Shown here: positions 8,263-16,320 of the stretch, piece after piece | How positions within the stretch are numbered: the stretch's first letter is position 1 | How the letters are laid out: the number at the start of each line of letters is the position of its first letter | Assembly (NCBI RefSeq): GCF_050749815.1 | Contig: NZ_CP192735.1 | Coordinates: 1,798,001-1,862,000 of the forward strand | DNA length: 64,000 bases | Direction of reading: 5' to 3' | Source of the DNA: Dyella_A sp050749815 | Lineage (GTDB): Bacteria; Pseudomonadota; Gammaproteobacteria; Xanthomonadales; Rhodanobacteraceae | Program-made: the position numbers and the translations under genes | Notes under the pieces: generated by a model | The model's database searches: none | What the model saw: only the letters and a program-made list of their open reading frames with translations | What the model was told of the DNA's origin: nothing

Positions 8263-8590
8263 GAAAAGAGGACGTGGCCAATTAGGAGCGCGCCTACCGG
8301 CAACGGTTACACCCGCCGACAGATCGCTCCCCCGCTCTACCTCGCCCTGGGGAACAACCTCGCCGTGCGCCCATGCCTATCGCCAGTGGTTGAACGCCGG
8401 CATCACGCCCGACGACCTGCAGCGCCCGCGCACATATGCCGCCAGGCAAGCGCGCTGGGCGATGAGCGCTCCCAGCACATTGTGGAGATGACGCGCGATT
8501 GCCCAGCCACCTGCCGCCTGCCGGTCCCGCGGTCGCCCCGGCAAACCAGCCTTCGCTAGCCGATTAATCAGCCACGTCCTTTTTAGTTAA
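8263..8590. repeat. REP-A pair bracketing a transposase remnant
   Basis: Two imperfect copies of REP family A in opposite orientation: GAGGACGTGGCCAATTA at about 8269-8285 and its inverse ATTAATCAGCCACGTCC at about 8563-8579. The family consensus from the other copies is AAAGGGGACGTGGCTAATTA. Between them lies the decayed 3' end of a REP-associated tyrosine transposase. The arrangement is that of a dead REP/RAYT unit. Confidence 0.7.
8370..8560 (+). pseudogene. REP-associated tyrosine transposase (RAYT), C-terminal remnant, frameshifted
   Basis: One frame reads Y-R-Q-W-L-N-A-G-I-T-P-D-D-L-Q-R-P-R-T-Y-A, then the match continues in another frame as A-L-G-D-E-R-S-Q-H-I-V-E and a P-R-S-P-R-Q tail. 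This parallels the C-terminal end of Y1/RAYT transposases (Y-x-x-W-L-x-x-G, A-L-G-D-E-R-F, basic G-R-P tail) and the second remnant at 15.9 kb. The catalytic HUH and Tyr region is missing, so it cannot be active. Confidence 0.6.
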
Positions 8591-8603
8591 ACTTCTTTCC
8601 ACC

Positions 8604-10199
8604 CTATGGGAATACCTCGTCGCCCGCCGGTAATGTGACGTGCAGGGCGAGCTCCCAATGCCTACCTACATCGTTGCTTTCCCACAGCAAACCGGCCTCG
8701 TCGGAGACGTAGATGAACTGGCCGTCACGAGACCGAAAGAAATGATTAAGGCCTCTTGGTGCATCCACGCCTCGTTGCCAACTACGACCATCGTCCGTGT
8801 AGGCCATCGTCGGCCGATCGAAGGCCCCTGACTGATATGCGGTGGCGCCGTGCGAAGCATCGATCATGAAGGGTAGCGTCATGAAACGGGGGAAGTCAGA
8901 CGACTGCCAGGTCTTACCGAAATCGTGGCTTTCATAAGGACTGAAGGCAAAGCTCGCCGTGCATCGGCAGCGAAGCACACCATCGTCGCTAGCTGAGAAC
9001 GCCATGACGGAACCGGGTAAGCCCCGCTCCTCAGAAGTTCCCGTCGATACGTGGTAAAGCGCGAGCCGCTTGGACGGTAGCGTGGTCACGTATGTGTCAC
9101 CGATAAGTGCCGATTCTGGACGCACGTTCCTCATGCCGGTCCAGACGGCAAACTCCAGTCGATGGGACGCGACCTGTTTCCAGTGCCCGGAGCGAACGTC
9201 GCCCCTGTAGATCAAGACATCGTTTTCTCTGACAAGAGTGAGAAGCACCTCCGGCCCGATCGCCACAACATGTGCGATCTGCCCGAAAGGCAGATCGCCG
9301 CGGACCGAGCGCCAGTCGACTCCGCCATCAGCAGAGCGCAATAACGTCGACTCATCGCCTGCAGCAAGCCACGATCCATCTGGCAGCACAGCTGTCGTCG
9401 CCAGCGCCACGTTATAGCCGGTGTAATGCGATTCGGCCTGAGATTGTCCACGGTGCCACGAACGCACCACGCCCACCCTACTTCCGAAGATCCAGGCGCC
9501 ATCGGGTGCCTGCGAAGGACCCAGTAATCCGTAGGCATTGTCAAGCGCATACTGTGTTACGGCCTCTTGCGCCGCCGGCAGGGTGCTGTCCTTCCAACCC
9601 GCCAGAGAGCGCACTTCTAATGCCCCAAGCTCGGGAAAACTTTCTCGAAGTATTTCCCCGATGTCCTCCTGCTTGCCGCCGAATACTGGAATCATTAACG
9701 AGTTGTACTGGTCCCTACCCCCTGTCTGAGCAATCACACCGAGATAGGTCAGGTGACCCGGTGTAATAACAAATCGCCCAAAACGCGATTCGTGTGGCGC
9801 CAGCAGATAGCGCTTGTTGCACTCCCCCTCGGGCTTTTCCCCGGCACCGATCGCTGGGAATTCATATGTACCTGCGGGCAGCGCACCACCCCACCAGGAG
9901 CCGGCTGACTGCCCCAAAAAGTTCACCCGAAGCGAGTAGCAGCGGATACTGCTATCGCTAGCGTCCGGTACCCGACGCACCGTGACCTGCCCCCAGAAAA
10001 CGTCGTTTCGGATAGGTAGATTCTCTAGGACCTTCAGCAGCACCCCTCCCTCACCGTTCGCGGGAGCCACGTGAGCCCGCGAAGGCTGTTGGATGCAACC
10101 GCCAAGACACAGTGCCGCCGCCGTTACGGTAGCGGCAATCAGGCCCCGTAAGACGCGGACCATGCTACTGGCCCGTACGCAGGCATCGCTATTGAACAT
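8604..10199 (-). CDS. Lipoprotein with Asp-box (BNR/sialidase-type) beta-propeller repeats
   Basis: 531 residues. A lipoprotein signal ends in C-L-G-G-C (about residue 34). The C-terminal two thirds hold repeated Asp-box motifs S-x-D-x-G-x-x-W: S-A-D-G-G-V-D-W, S-H-D-F-G-K-T-W, T-D-D-G-R-S-W and S-N-D-V-G-R-H-W. These mark sialidase/BNR or YCF48-like propellers. Sialidase catalytic residues are not evident, so a scaffold or binding role is more likely than glycosidase activity. AGGGGGAAG five bases before the ATG at 10199 supports the start. Base composition is less GC-rich than most neighbours, and it sits between REP blocks, which suggests acquisition. Confidence 0.75.
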   Translation of the reverse strand: MFNSDACVRASSMVRVLRGLIAATVTAAALCLGGCIQQPSRAHVAPANGEGGVLLKVLENLPIRNDVFWGQVTVRRVPDASDSSIRCYSLRVNFLGQSAGSWWGGALPAGTYEFPAIGAGEKPEGECNKRYLLAPHESRFGRFVITPGHLTYLGVIAQTGGRDQYNSLMIPVFGGKQEDIGEILRESFPELGALEVRSLAGWKDSTLPAAQEAVTQYALDNAYGLLGPSQAPDGAWIFGSRVGVVRSWHRGQSQAESHYTGYNVALATTAVLPDGSWLAAGDESTLLRSADGGVDWRSVRGDLPFGQIAHVVAIGPEVLLTLVRENDVLIYRGDVRSGHWKQVASHRLEFAVWTGMRNVRPESALIGDTYVTTLPSKRLALYHVSTGTSEERGLPGSVMAFSASDDGVLRCRCTASFAFSPYESHDFGKTWQSSDFPRFMTLPFMIDASHGATAYQSGAFDRPTMAYTDDGRSWQRGVDAPRGLNHFFRSRDGQFIYVSDEAGLLWESNDVGRHWELALHVTLPAGDEVFP

Positions 10200-10575
10200 T
10201 CTCACTTCCCCCTTTTCGGATCCATCCGGCGCCGCTCCGTTCGCCACGCTACGGCGCGTCGTAGTACAGCCTAGCCAAAGGTGATTTTTCAGAAAAGCAG
10301 CACTCACGCCTCACCATTGGATAAGAAACCTGCCCCTCTGACAAGTAGTCACGCCACTTGATTACTTCGAATACAGATCAAACCCATAGACATGCGAACC
10401 ACATTCATTCATTGAATCAAGCTATCTAGCATCTACATGACGGCTTCGCTTGGAGGCAAGAGGCGTAGATCAAGGAGAACGGCACGGTAGCCGGATTTAA
10501 CTAGCCACGCCGCCCCCTTTATTAGCCCGAATTTAATTAGCCACATCCTCGTCTATTCGATATTCGCTTGCCCTT
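10200..10575. repeat. Intergenic stretch with two REP-A copies in the same orientation
   Basis: The first 290 bases show no gene and are relatively AT-rich. At 10493-10522 and 10529-10559 are two adjacent diverged REP-A copies (TTTAACTAGCCACGCC and TTTAATTAGCCACATCC), just downstream of the cold-shock/Excalibur gene. Promoter sequences for the minus-strand lipoprotein should lie near 10200-10260. Confidence 0.6.
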
Positions 10576-11133
10576 TTACTCCGCTGAACACCACTGACTC
10601 TCGCAGGGCACGCCGTCCCCGTCGCCATCCATCCGCGTGCCTGGGCACTGCTTGAGGAAGAACTTGGCCTCGGCGCATGAGTTCATCTGCGGGCATCGCG
10701 TGCGACCGTCGCAGCGGAAGGGTGAGGCCGTCGGCGGCTCGACGCTTCGTGCAGCATGCGGGTGCGGTATTGCCGGCGGCTCGTGATTCCCGCTGAATTG
10801 CTGGTAGCCGTACCAACCAACCGCGATCAGCAAAAGCAAAGTGACCAGCGAACCGAGGACGCTGCTCCGGTGTGCAGCCGCCGGCTGCCGCATGCGCCGC
10901 GGCGGCGAGCCGCTGCCGCACCGCATGACGCGCACCGCCCGCTTCTTGCCTGCCTCGCGCGCGTCGATTTCGAACGAAACGAGCTCACCGACAGCCGGCC
11001 GCGCGCCGCCCCGCGGGAAGGCCGAAATGTGCACGAAGACCCTTTCGCCGCTTCCCGACAACTCGATGAAGCCGAAGCCTCGATCGTCGTTCCAGGCTGC
11101 AAGGGTGCCGTGGGTTCTCCTGACTCGATTCAT
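10576..11133 (-). CDS. Cold-shock domain / Excalibur domain fusion membrane protein
   Basis: 185 residues. An N-terminal cold-shock domain (T-L-A-A-W-N-D-D-R-G-F-G-F-I, then V-F-V-H-I-S-A-F) is followed by a basic linker, one transmembrane helix (V-L-G-S-L-V-T-L-L-L-L-I-A-V) and a C-terminal Excalibur domain with the calcium-binding D-G-D-G-D-G-V-P-C-E loop and paired cysteines (F-R-C-D-G, C-P-Q-M-N-S-C). This is a known but little studied architecture: nucleic-acid-binding domain inside, putative calcium-binding domain outside. The ATG at 11133 fits the domain start; its AAGGA is very close (2-3 bases). A GTG 20 codons upstream is an alternative. Confidence 0.85.
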   Translation of the reverse strand: MNRVRRTHGTLAAWNDDRGFGFIELSGSGERVFVHISAFPRGGARPAVGELVSFEIDAREAGKKRAVRVMRCGSGSPPRRMRQPAAAHRSSVLGSLVTLLLLIAVGWYGYQQFSGNHEPPAIPHPHAARSVEPPTASPFRCDGRTRCPQMNSCAEAKFFLKQCPGTRMDGDGDGVPCESQWCSAE

Positions 11134-11222
11134 TTCCTTATCCGCATGGTTTAGCCCCTCAGCTGGCTTGACGCGCGCTCCCACCAGGAACACCGGAATC
11201 AGAGCCGGCTTCCTACGTCGCT

Positions 11223-11252
11223 CGTTCCAGGAAAGTTCACTCTGCCCCCAGT
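11223..11252 (+). repeat. Single REP-B copy
   Basis: AAAGTTCACTCTGCCCCCAG followed by T-rich sequence, a diverged copy of REP family B (consensus half GTCGAACCTGACCCCTGTTT or AAAGTGCACTCTGACCCCAG). It lies between two minus-strand genes. Confidence 0.5.
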
Positions 11253-11289
11253 TTTCAGACGCCGGTCGTGACCTGACTCATCGCGAAGC

Positions 11290-13539
11290 TTATTCCCCGG
11301 TTTCCGTGCGCAACAGCGGGCCGAACGTCAGATAGAACGCGCTCGCATCGCCCTTGGCCCGTCCGTAGCCGAAGAGCACAGGACCGAAAAACGTATCGAC
11401 ACCCACGAAGATGCTCCCCGCCGGGGTCATCGATCGCCGGAAAATGGGGGTTCCGCGAGGCCCCCAGGCGCCCAGTTCGGCGCTGCCTCCCAGGTAGACC
11501 GGGAAGGACGCCAGCGCGCTCTGCGCTGTCATGCGACGGTAGTAGACGAGGCGGCCGAGGAAGGTCGTATCGGCCAGGATCGCGTTCTCGGGATAGCCGG
11601 AGAGGTGCGTCAGCCCGCCGAGCGGGCTGTAGGTGGCCACGATGTCCTCGCCTCCGCCCGAGGCGGAATAACTGGCGCCCAGCAGGAACGTGCTGCGACC
11701 GAACGTCATGGCGCCATCCCATCGGGCCTGCGTCACGCTGGCGTTCTGCACCGAACCCAGCGCGGTCAGATATTGACGCTCGGATAGATAGAGACGATTG
11801 CCGCGCTGCGGAAAGCCGGAGCTGTCCAAGGTGTCATGCAGCAGATCGAGGCTGACGCTGGCGATGCGGTTGCTGAAGCTGTTCTTGAACACATTCGGGT
11901 CGCCCACGCGCAGCGAAAGCTTCTCCTCGCCTCGCTCGATCGCCGCGGAGATGTTCCAGTCGTTGTCCGGTGCCCAGCCCAGACGAAAGCCTCCCACCCG
12001 GTCGCTACGACGCAGGACGGCGTAGGAGAGCTTGCTGTTGATGGTTAGCGGCAGGTTGTAGGCCCGATAGTCGACGTAGGGCGCGGCCGAGAACTGGCCC
12101 TGGTCGCCCCAGGGCTGGTGGAACTCCAGATGGATGTTCGTCAGCCGCCCCAGCCCGAGCCGCGCGCGCGCTTCGCCGCCGAGGCTGTTCAGACCGGTCG
12201 CGTTGAACTCGGACAGCAGCTGGTAACTGCTGTTGCCGGTGAAATCGTCGGACAGGCGCAGCGAGGTGCGCAGGAAATCCGGCCCCCAGCTCTTGTCCTC
12301 CGGCTCCACGAGAAGACCGGTCTGGCCGTCTTTTTCGATCGGCGCCCACTGGATGGTCTGGTAGTGGCCCTGCCCGTAGGCGGCGGTCACGCTCTCTTCC
12401 ACCTCGTCGACATCCAGCGGCTTGCCGATGGCCGAGCTCATGCGATGGCGCACGTATTCGGCCGTCTTGCTGGAGCCGTGCGGCACCTCGACGAAGGCGA
12501 CCACCGGCGCCGACCCGGTATCGGGCGACTGCTGGCCCTGTCGGATCGCGGCGTACTCCGCTGCCGGCACCCCGAAGCGCCGCAGCGGTGCTTGCACCGC
12601 ATCGGCGCTGCGCTCGCCGGCGCGCAGGGCATCGGCCACCCGGTCGAAATCCTCGCTGGCGAGGGTGCCCAGATCCGGCGCGATGAGCAGATCCTGCGGG
12701 CCCAGGGTCTTGAGCTTCGCATCGCTCTCGCGCTTGAGCACCGCGACCAGCATCTGCCGCGCGACTGCAAAAGGCGAGTCGAGCTTGCTCACCGGTTCGA
12801 GACCCGAACCGACATCCACCACGATCATGCGCTGCGCGCCCATCTGCCGCGCCACGTCGATCGGCACGTTGTCCACCATGCCGCCATCCACCAGCAGTCG
12901 ACCGTCCTGCTTCACCGGTGCGAACGCCCCGGGGATGGACATGCTGGCGCGGATGGCGGTGACGATGTCGCCTTGCGAAAAGACCACCTTCTCGCCCGAG
13001 CCGATATCCGCGGCCACCGCGCGAAAGGGGATCGGCAAATGATCGAAGTCGTGTACCCGCCAATCCTTCAGCAGCAGCCGGCGTAGCAGCAGGTCGAGGT
13101 TCTGGCCCTGCCTCAGTCCCTGCGGCAGGGCGACGCCGTGATGGCGAATGCCCACTTCGATACCGCCCAGAAAGCGCAGGTCGTCCTCCTTGGCGCGCAT
13201 CGAACGGTGGCTGCGCGAGGGGTCGTCCGACAGCACGGTGCGCCAGTCGATACCGTCCAGGATCGTCTCGATCTGCGCGGCGCTGTAGCCGGAGGCGTAG
13301 AGGCCGCCGACCACGGCGCCCATCGAGGTGCCCACGACGCAGTCCACGGGAATGTGCTGGCGCTCGAGCACCTTGAGTACGCCGATGTGTGCGGCGCCAC
13401 GCGCGCCGCCCCCGCCCAGGACCAGGCAGGTCCGAGGACGATCCGCTGCATGCGCGCTCGCGCCGAGAGCGAGCAGGACAGCCACGGCTGCGCGCAGCCA
13501 GCTGCGACGGACCACCGCTGCGCAGGCTCTCATTGCCAT
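11290..13539 (-). CDS. PlpD-like patatin phospholipase with C-terminal outer-membrane barrel (type Vd)
   Basis: 749 residues. Signal peptide (about 1-31, A-S-A-H-A), then a patatin domain with oxyanion loop G-G-G-G-A-R-G-A-A, nucleophile elbow G-T-S72-M-G and catalytic D218-G-G. A POTRA-like segment (about 385-455) precedes a C-terminal 16-strand Omp85/BamA-type barrel ending near the stop with aromatic-rich strands. This order matches PlpD, a lipase with phospholipase A activity secreted by the type Vd route. GGGGGAG seven bases before the ATG at 13539 sets the start. Monocistronic. Predicted substrate class is phospholipid. Confidence 0.9.
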   Translation of the reverse strand: MAMRACAAVVRRSWLRAAVAVLLALGASAHAADRPRTCLVLGGGGARGAAHIGVLKVLERQHIPVDCVVGTSMGAVVGGLYASGYSAAQIETILDGIDWRTVLSDDPSRSHRSMRAKEDDLRFLGGIEVGIRHHGVALPQGLRQGQNLDLLLRRLLLKDWRVHDFDHLPIPFRAVAADIGSGEKVVFSQGDIVTAIRASMSIPGAFAPVKQDGRLLVDGGMVDNVPIDVARQMGAQRMIVVDVGSGLEPVSKLDSPFAVARQMLVAVLKRESDAKLKTLGPQDLLIAPDLGTLASEDFDRVADALRAGERSADAVQAPLRRFGVPAAEYAAIRQGQQSPDTGSAPVVAFVEVPHGSSKTAEYVRHRMSSAIGKPLDVDEVEESVTAAYGQGHYQTIQWAPIEKDGQTGLLVEPEDKSWGPDFLRTSLRLSDDFTGNSSYQLLSEFNATGLNSLGGEARARLGLGRLTNIHLEFHQPWGDQGQFSAAPYVDYRAYNLPLTINSKLSYAVLRRSDRVGGFRLGWAPDNDWNISAAIERGEEKLSLRVGDPNVFKNSFSNRIASVSLDLLHDTLDSSGFPQRGNRLYLSERQYLTALGSVQNASVTQARWDGAMTFGRSTFLLGASYSASGGGEDIVATYSPLGGLTHLSGYPENAILADTTFLGRLVYYRRMTAQSALASFPVYLGGSAELGAWGPRGTPIFRRSMTPAGSIFVGVDTFFGPVLFGYGRAKGDASAFYLTFGPLLRTETGE

Positions 13540-13727
13540 GATCCGTCTCCCCCGTGGTCCACCGCCGATGATGGGCCCAGCGCCGTCGTGCGCAAAGCCA
13601 TGATCGTCACACGCCGCTTCACGCCACGCCACTCCATGCCACGCCGTCGCTGCTGGCTGACTCGCGTCGCGACCTGAAGCACCGCGTCTTGCTCCGATCT
13701 CCACACGAGGAAGCTCGGGCGGGGCCT

Positions 13728-14207
13728 CTAGAACTTCGTGGCTCCGGCGTTGTAGGCGCTGCAGGTGCCATCAAAGCTTTCCATGCCGTCGATCCTCAGC
13801 GTGCCCGAGCGCCGGTCGATGGAGATATTGGGTTTGTTGAGCCCATTGAGCTTGATCGAGCCGTCGATGCGGTCCGGCCTCACGCTCAGGTTGCGGATAG
13901 CAAACCACCCGTCGTCGGAGCCCGTAACGAGCGGTGGCAGCAGCGACTTCGGCACGCGCATACGCCCCTGGCCGTCACGGATCTGCACCTGCACGGTTCC
14001 GCTGACCTGTCCCTTGCCGACGGTCGTGTGGTCCTTGTACTCGTGACTTTTCTTGTCCCAGCTGTAATCGGTCTGGCTCTGCACCTTTTCACCCGTGCCC
14101 GTGCACACCAGATCGAGATCGCCGTTGCCCGTCTGGGCATGCGCGCCCTCAAAAGCAAGCATTGCTGCCATCGCGATGCAGGTAGAACTCAGTGCTGTCA
14201 GCTTCAT
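13728..14207 (-). CDS. Secreted protein of unknown function
   Basis: 159 residues with a signal peptide cleaved after about residue 24 (E-G-A-H-A). The mature part has paired cysteines (one in D-L-V-C-T-G-T-G, one near the C-terminus in D-G-T-C-S-A-Y) and a beta-rich pattern. AGGAG in front of the ATG supports the start. Likely periplasmic. No family recognised. Confidence 0.75.
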   Translation of the reverse strand: MKLTALSSTCIAMAAMLAFEGAHAQTGNGDLDLVCTGTGEKVQSQTDYSWDKKSHEYKDHTTVGKGQVSGTVQVQIRDGQGRMRVPKSLLPPLVTGSDDGWFAIRNLSVRPDRIDGSIKLNGLNKPNISIDRRSGTLRIDGMESFDGTCSAYNAGATKF

Positions 14208-14318
14208 GTCAATTCCTCCATGGTGGAAAGGGACAAACGCAACGAGTCAACGGTCAACGGAAAATGCAGAGGCTTCGTGCAATGAATATTCGCTGGCCTC
14301 ACCACATGCCTGGTCGGA

Positions 14319-14984
14319 TCAGCGGAACAGAAACTGGGTGATCGCCACCACCAAGGCGGTGGTGCCGAGGAAGGTACCGATAACGATCACGGTGGCGCGC
14401 GGCCAGCCTGTCTCGGTGAGCGCCCCGTAGGTTCGGATGCGCGCCCACACGTACCACACGATGGAGAAAATGATCAGCGCCCCGCCGGGGAGTGCATAGT
14501 CATCTTCGAGATCAATCAGCAGCATCCCCAGGGATAGCATGACCACGAGAGGCGAGATCAGGAACGCCTGGACCGCGAACGGGCCACGCAAGGTGTCGCG
14601 GGTGACGGCCTGTTTCTGACGTCGCAATGTGACCAGGGCAGCAATCAGGGCATAACCCGAGAACACGACGCACCGCGTGATGAGCATCCCTTGCTCACTC
14701 TCGAACAGGCGGTGCCCCACCGGGTTGGCCATGTCAGGCAGTGACTGCCGCGACAGCATTTCAATGCCATGGGCAAGCACGACCGACAAAATCAGCATGA
14801 GCACGGGGCTGACACTGGCGGCGAACTGCTTCTCCGGCGGGGCGGCAAGCTCACGCAGCACGTAGCGCGCCGACGCGGGCGGGTCGCGCAGGATCCGCCA
14901 GAAGGTCCGCGGATAGAACACCAGCCAGCCCACCAGCTCGTAGAGAAACTCCTCCAGCGCCCGCAGGATGCGCATCAGATCCAT
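14319..14984 (-). CDS. Multi-helix inner-membrane protein, unknown function
   Basis: 221 residues with an amphipathic N-terminus (F-Y-P-R-T-F-W-R-I-L-R-D-P) followed by about five hydrophobic helices (near 59-78, 100-120, 138-160, 168-185, 196-216). The layout resembles Yip1-like or other permease-type domains in which an F-x-P/R-D-P segment precedes the helices, but no diagnostic motif was found. It ends next to a REP-A pair. Confidence 0.65.
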   Translation of the reverse strand: MDLMRILRALEEFLYELVGWLVFYPRTFWRILRDPPASARYVLRELAAPPEKQFAASVSPVLMLILSVVLAHGIEMLSRQSLPDMANPVGHRLFESEQGMLITRCVVFSGYALIAALVTLRRQKQAVTRDTLRGPFAVQAFLISPLVVMLSLGMLLIDLEDDYALPGGALIIFSIVWYVWARIRTYGALTETGWPRATVIVIGTFLGTTALVVAITQFLFR

Positions 14985-15045
14985 ACCGAACTACCTCCCG
15001 AGCCGAGGGGTGCGTCGCCTGCCGGAAGCATGGCACACCGTCCAG

Positions 15046-15130
15046 AAAAGGGGACGTGGCCAACCACCCCAGGCAGGCGCCCCGCTCTGCCAGACGGCGA
15101 ACGAATTTAATTAGCCACGCCCCCTTTATT
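15046..15130. repeat. REP-A inverted pair
   Basis: AAAAGGGGACGTGGCCAAC at 15046-15064 faces its inverse GAATTTAATTAGCCACGCCC at 15103-15122 across about 40 bases, so the transcript could fold into a stem-loop. It lies between the start of the membrane protein gene and the end of the next minus-strand gene. Confidence 0.7.
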
Positions 15131-15158
15131 TCGGCCCCAGCCTTTTATTGCTTCAACG

Positions 15159-15740
15159 CTATTTGTAGGTGGGGAAGCCGGGCGGCACTCTCGGGTCAAG
15201 CGGCACGGCATCGCCCAGAAACTTCGGGTCGAGCAGCATCCCCGAATAGGTGCGCGCTTCCGCATCGCACGTGAGCCTGGAGAGCAGCTTGCCATGCCTT
15301 TCGACGACGACGCCGCTGCGCTCGCTTGCGTCGGTGCGCTGATAGGTGGGGCTGACCGCCTCTGCATACACCGTATAGCTGGTGCCGCCATTATTCAGGC
15401 GCAAATAAACCAGGGTTCCCCGTCCGCCATCGCCGAGGCTGTTTCCGCTGGCGTACTCCCGTGCGGGCTGGGGACGGATGGGGAACTCCAGTTCCGTATG
15501 GCTGCTGCTGCCGAAGCGGTAGCGCAGCACACCAAACGGCGAGCCTTCCACGGGGGCCGCGCAGACGGCGATCCGCTTCTGCCCCGAAGGGCAGGCGAAC
15601 AACACGGTTTCCCCGGTGTGGCACAAGGTGCCCTCCACCGGACTGCCGAAGTACGACTGTGCCTGCGCCTGTGGCAAGGCTCCGGCGGTAAGCACCAGCA
15701 GTGCCATGGCCGATGGCGAAAGACTGCGATCCGTTTTCAT
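15159..15740 (-). CDS. Secreted protein of unknown function
   Basis: 193 residues with a signal peptide (A-G-A-L-P-Q-A-Q-A). The mature part has three or four cysteines (L-C-H-T-G-E, F-A-C-P-S-G-Q-K, A-V-C-A-A-P) suggesting disulphides and periplasmic location. AGGG is close before the ATG at 15740; a GTG one codon upstream is the only alternative. Not recognised. Confidence 0.7.
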   Translation of the reverse strand: MKTDRSLSPSAMALLVLTAGALPQAQAQSYFGSPVEGTLCHTGETVLFACPSGQKRIAVCAAPVEGSPFGVLRYRFGSSSHTELEFPIRPQPAREYASGNSLGDGGRGTLVYLRLNNGGTSYTVYAEAVSPTYQRTDASERSGVVVERHGKLLSRLTCDAEARTYSGMLLDPKFLGDAVPLDPRVPPGFPTYK

Positions 15741-15743
15741 CAC

Positions 15744-15906
15744 CCTGAAGCCGCTCCCTCAGTTATGCCGCAGGGACTACCCGCCCCTGCACCGCTTAGT
15801 TCACCCGCTCGATAGACAAACCGATCAGCAAAGGGAACATGACCAGATTGGCCAGCACATCGCCGTGTCGGGGGCGCCCGAACTTAATTAGCCACGTCCC
15901 CTTTAA
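15744..15906. repeat. Intergenic stretch ending in a REP-A copy
   Basis: The first part shows nothing recognisable. A REP-A copy (GAACTTAATTAGCCACGTCC plus CCTTTAATT) occupies 15880-15908 and directly abuts the RAYT remnant. Confidence 0.65.
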
Positions 15907-16095
15907 TTGTATCGGCGTTGGCTGGACGCCGGCATCGCAACCGATGATCTAAAGCGCCTGCGCGCCTATGCCCATCAGGAACGCGCCCTCGGCGATGAGC
16001 GCTTCCAGCACATGGCGCAACCCACGCTCGTTCGCCCTGCCGCCTGCCGGCCCCGCGGGCGGCCACCGCGGACCGACCCTCGCGAGCCGATTTAA
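15907..16095 (+). pseudogene. REP-associated tyrosine transposase (RAYT), C-terminal remnant
   Basis: A single open frame reads Y-R-R-W-L-D-A-G-I-A-T-D-D-L-K-R-L, then R-A-L-G-D-E-R-F-Q-H-M, then P-R-G-R-P-P-R. This is the C-terminal end of Y1/RAYT transposases, in which A-L-G-x-x-R-F and a basic G-R-P-R tail are conserved. The HUH motif, catalytic Tyr and everything upstream are gone; the fragment begins immediately after a REP-A copy, as if the rest was deleted. It is related in sequence to the remnant at 8.4 kb. Confidence 0.7.
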
Positions 16096-16320
16096 GCCAC
16101 GTCCCCTTTATCGTGGCGACGATGCGCAAGCATTAGCGCTGCTTATCGTCCGGCGCTGCTGGCTCGCCTGCACCGCGGAGGCCCAGAGGCATATCGTGCG
16201 GTCGATGGCTTGCCGAGAAAAGGAAAAAAGCGAGAAAAAAAGGACGTGGCTAATTAAGTCAGGCAACCGCCCTACCCTCCGGACGGCAGCAGAATTTAAT
16301 TAGCAACGTCTCCTTTAATT
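16089..16320. repeat. Three REP-A copies
   Basis: A shortened copy at 16089-16111 (GATTTAAGCCACGTCCCC) ends the RAYT remnant. An inverted pair follows: AAAGGACGTGGCTAATTAAG at about 16240-16259 and GAATTTAATTAGCAACGTCT at 16292-16311. The last copy supplies the stop codon and final residues of the minus-strand protease gene. The sequence between (16112-16234) holds no recognised gene. Confidence 0.75.
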
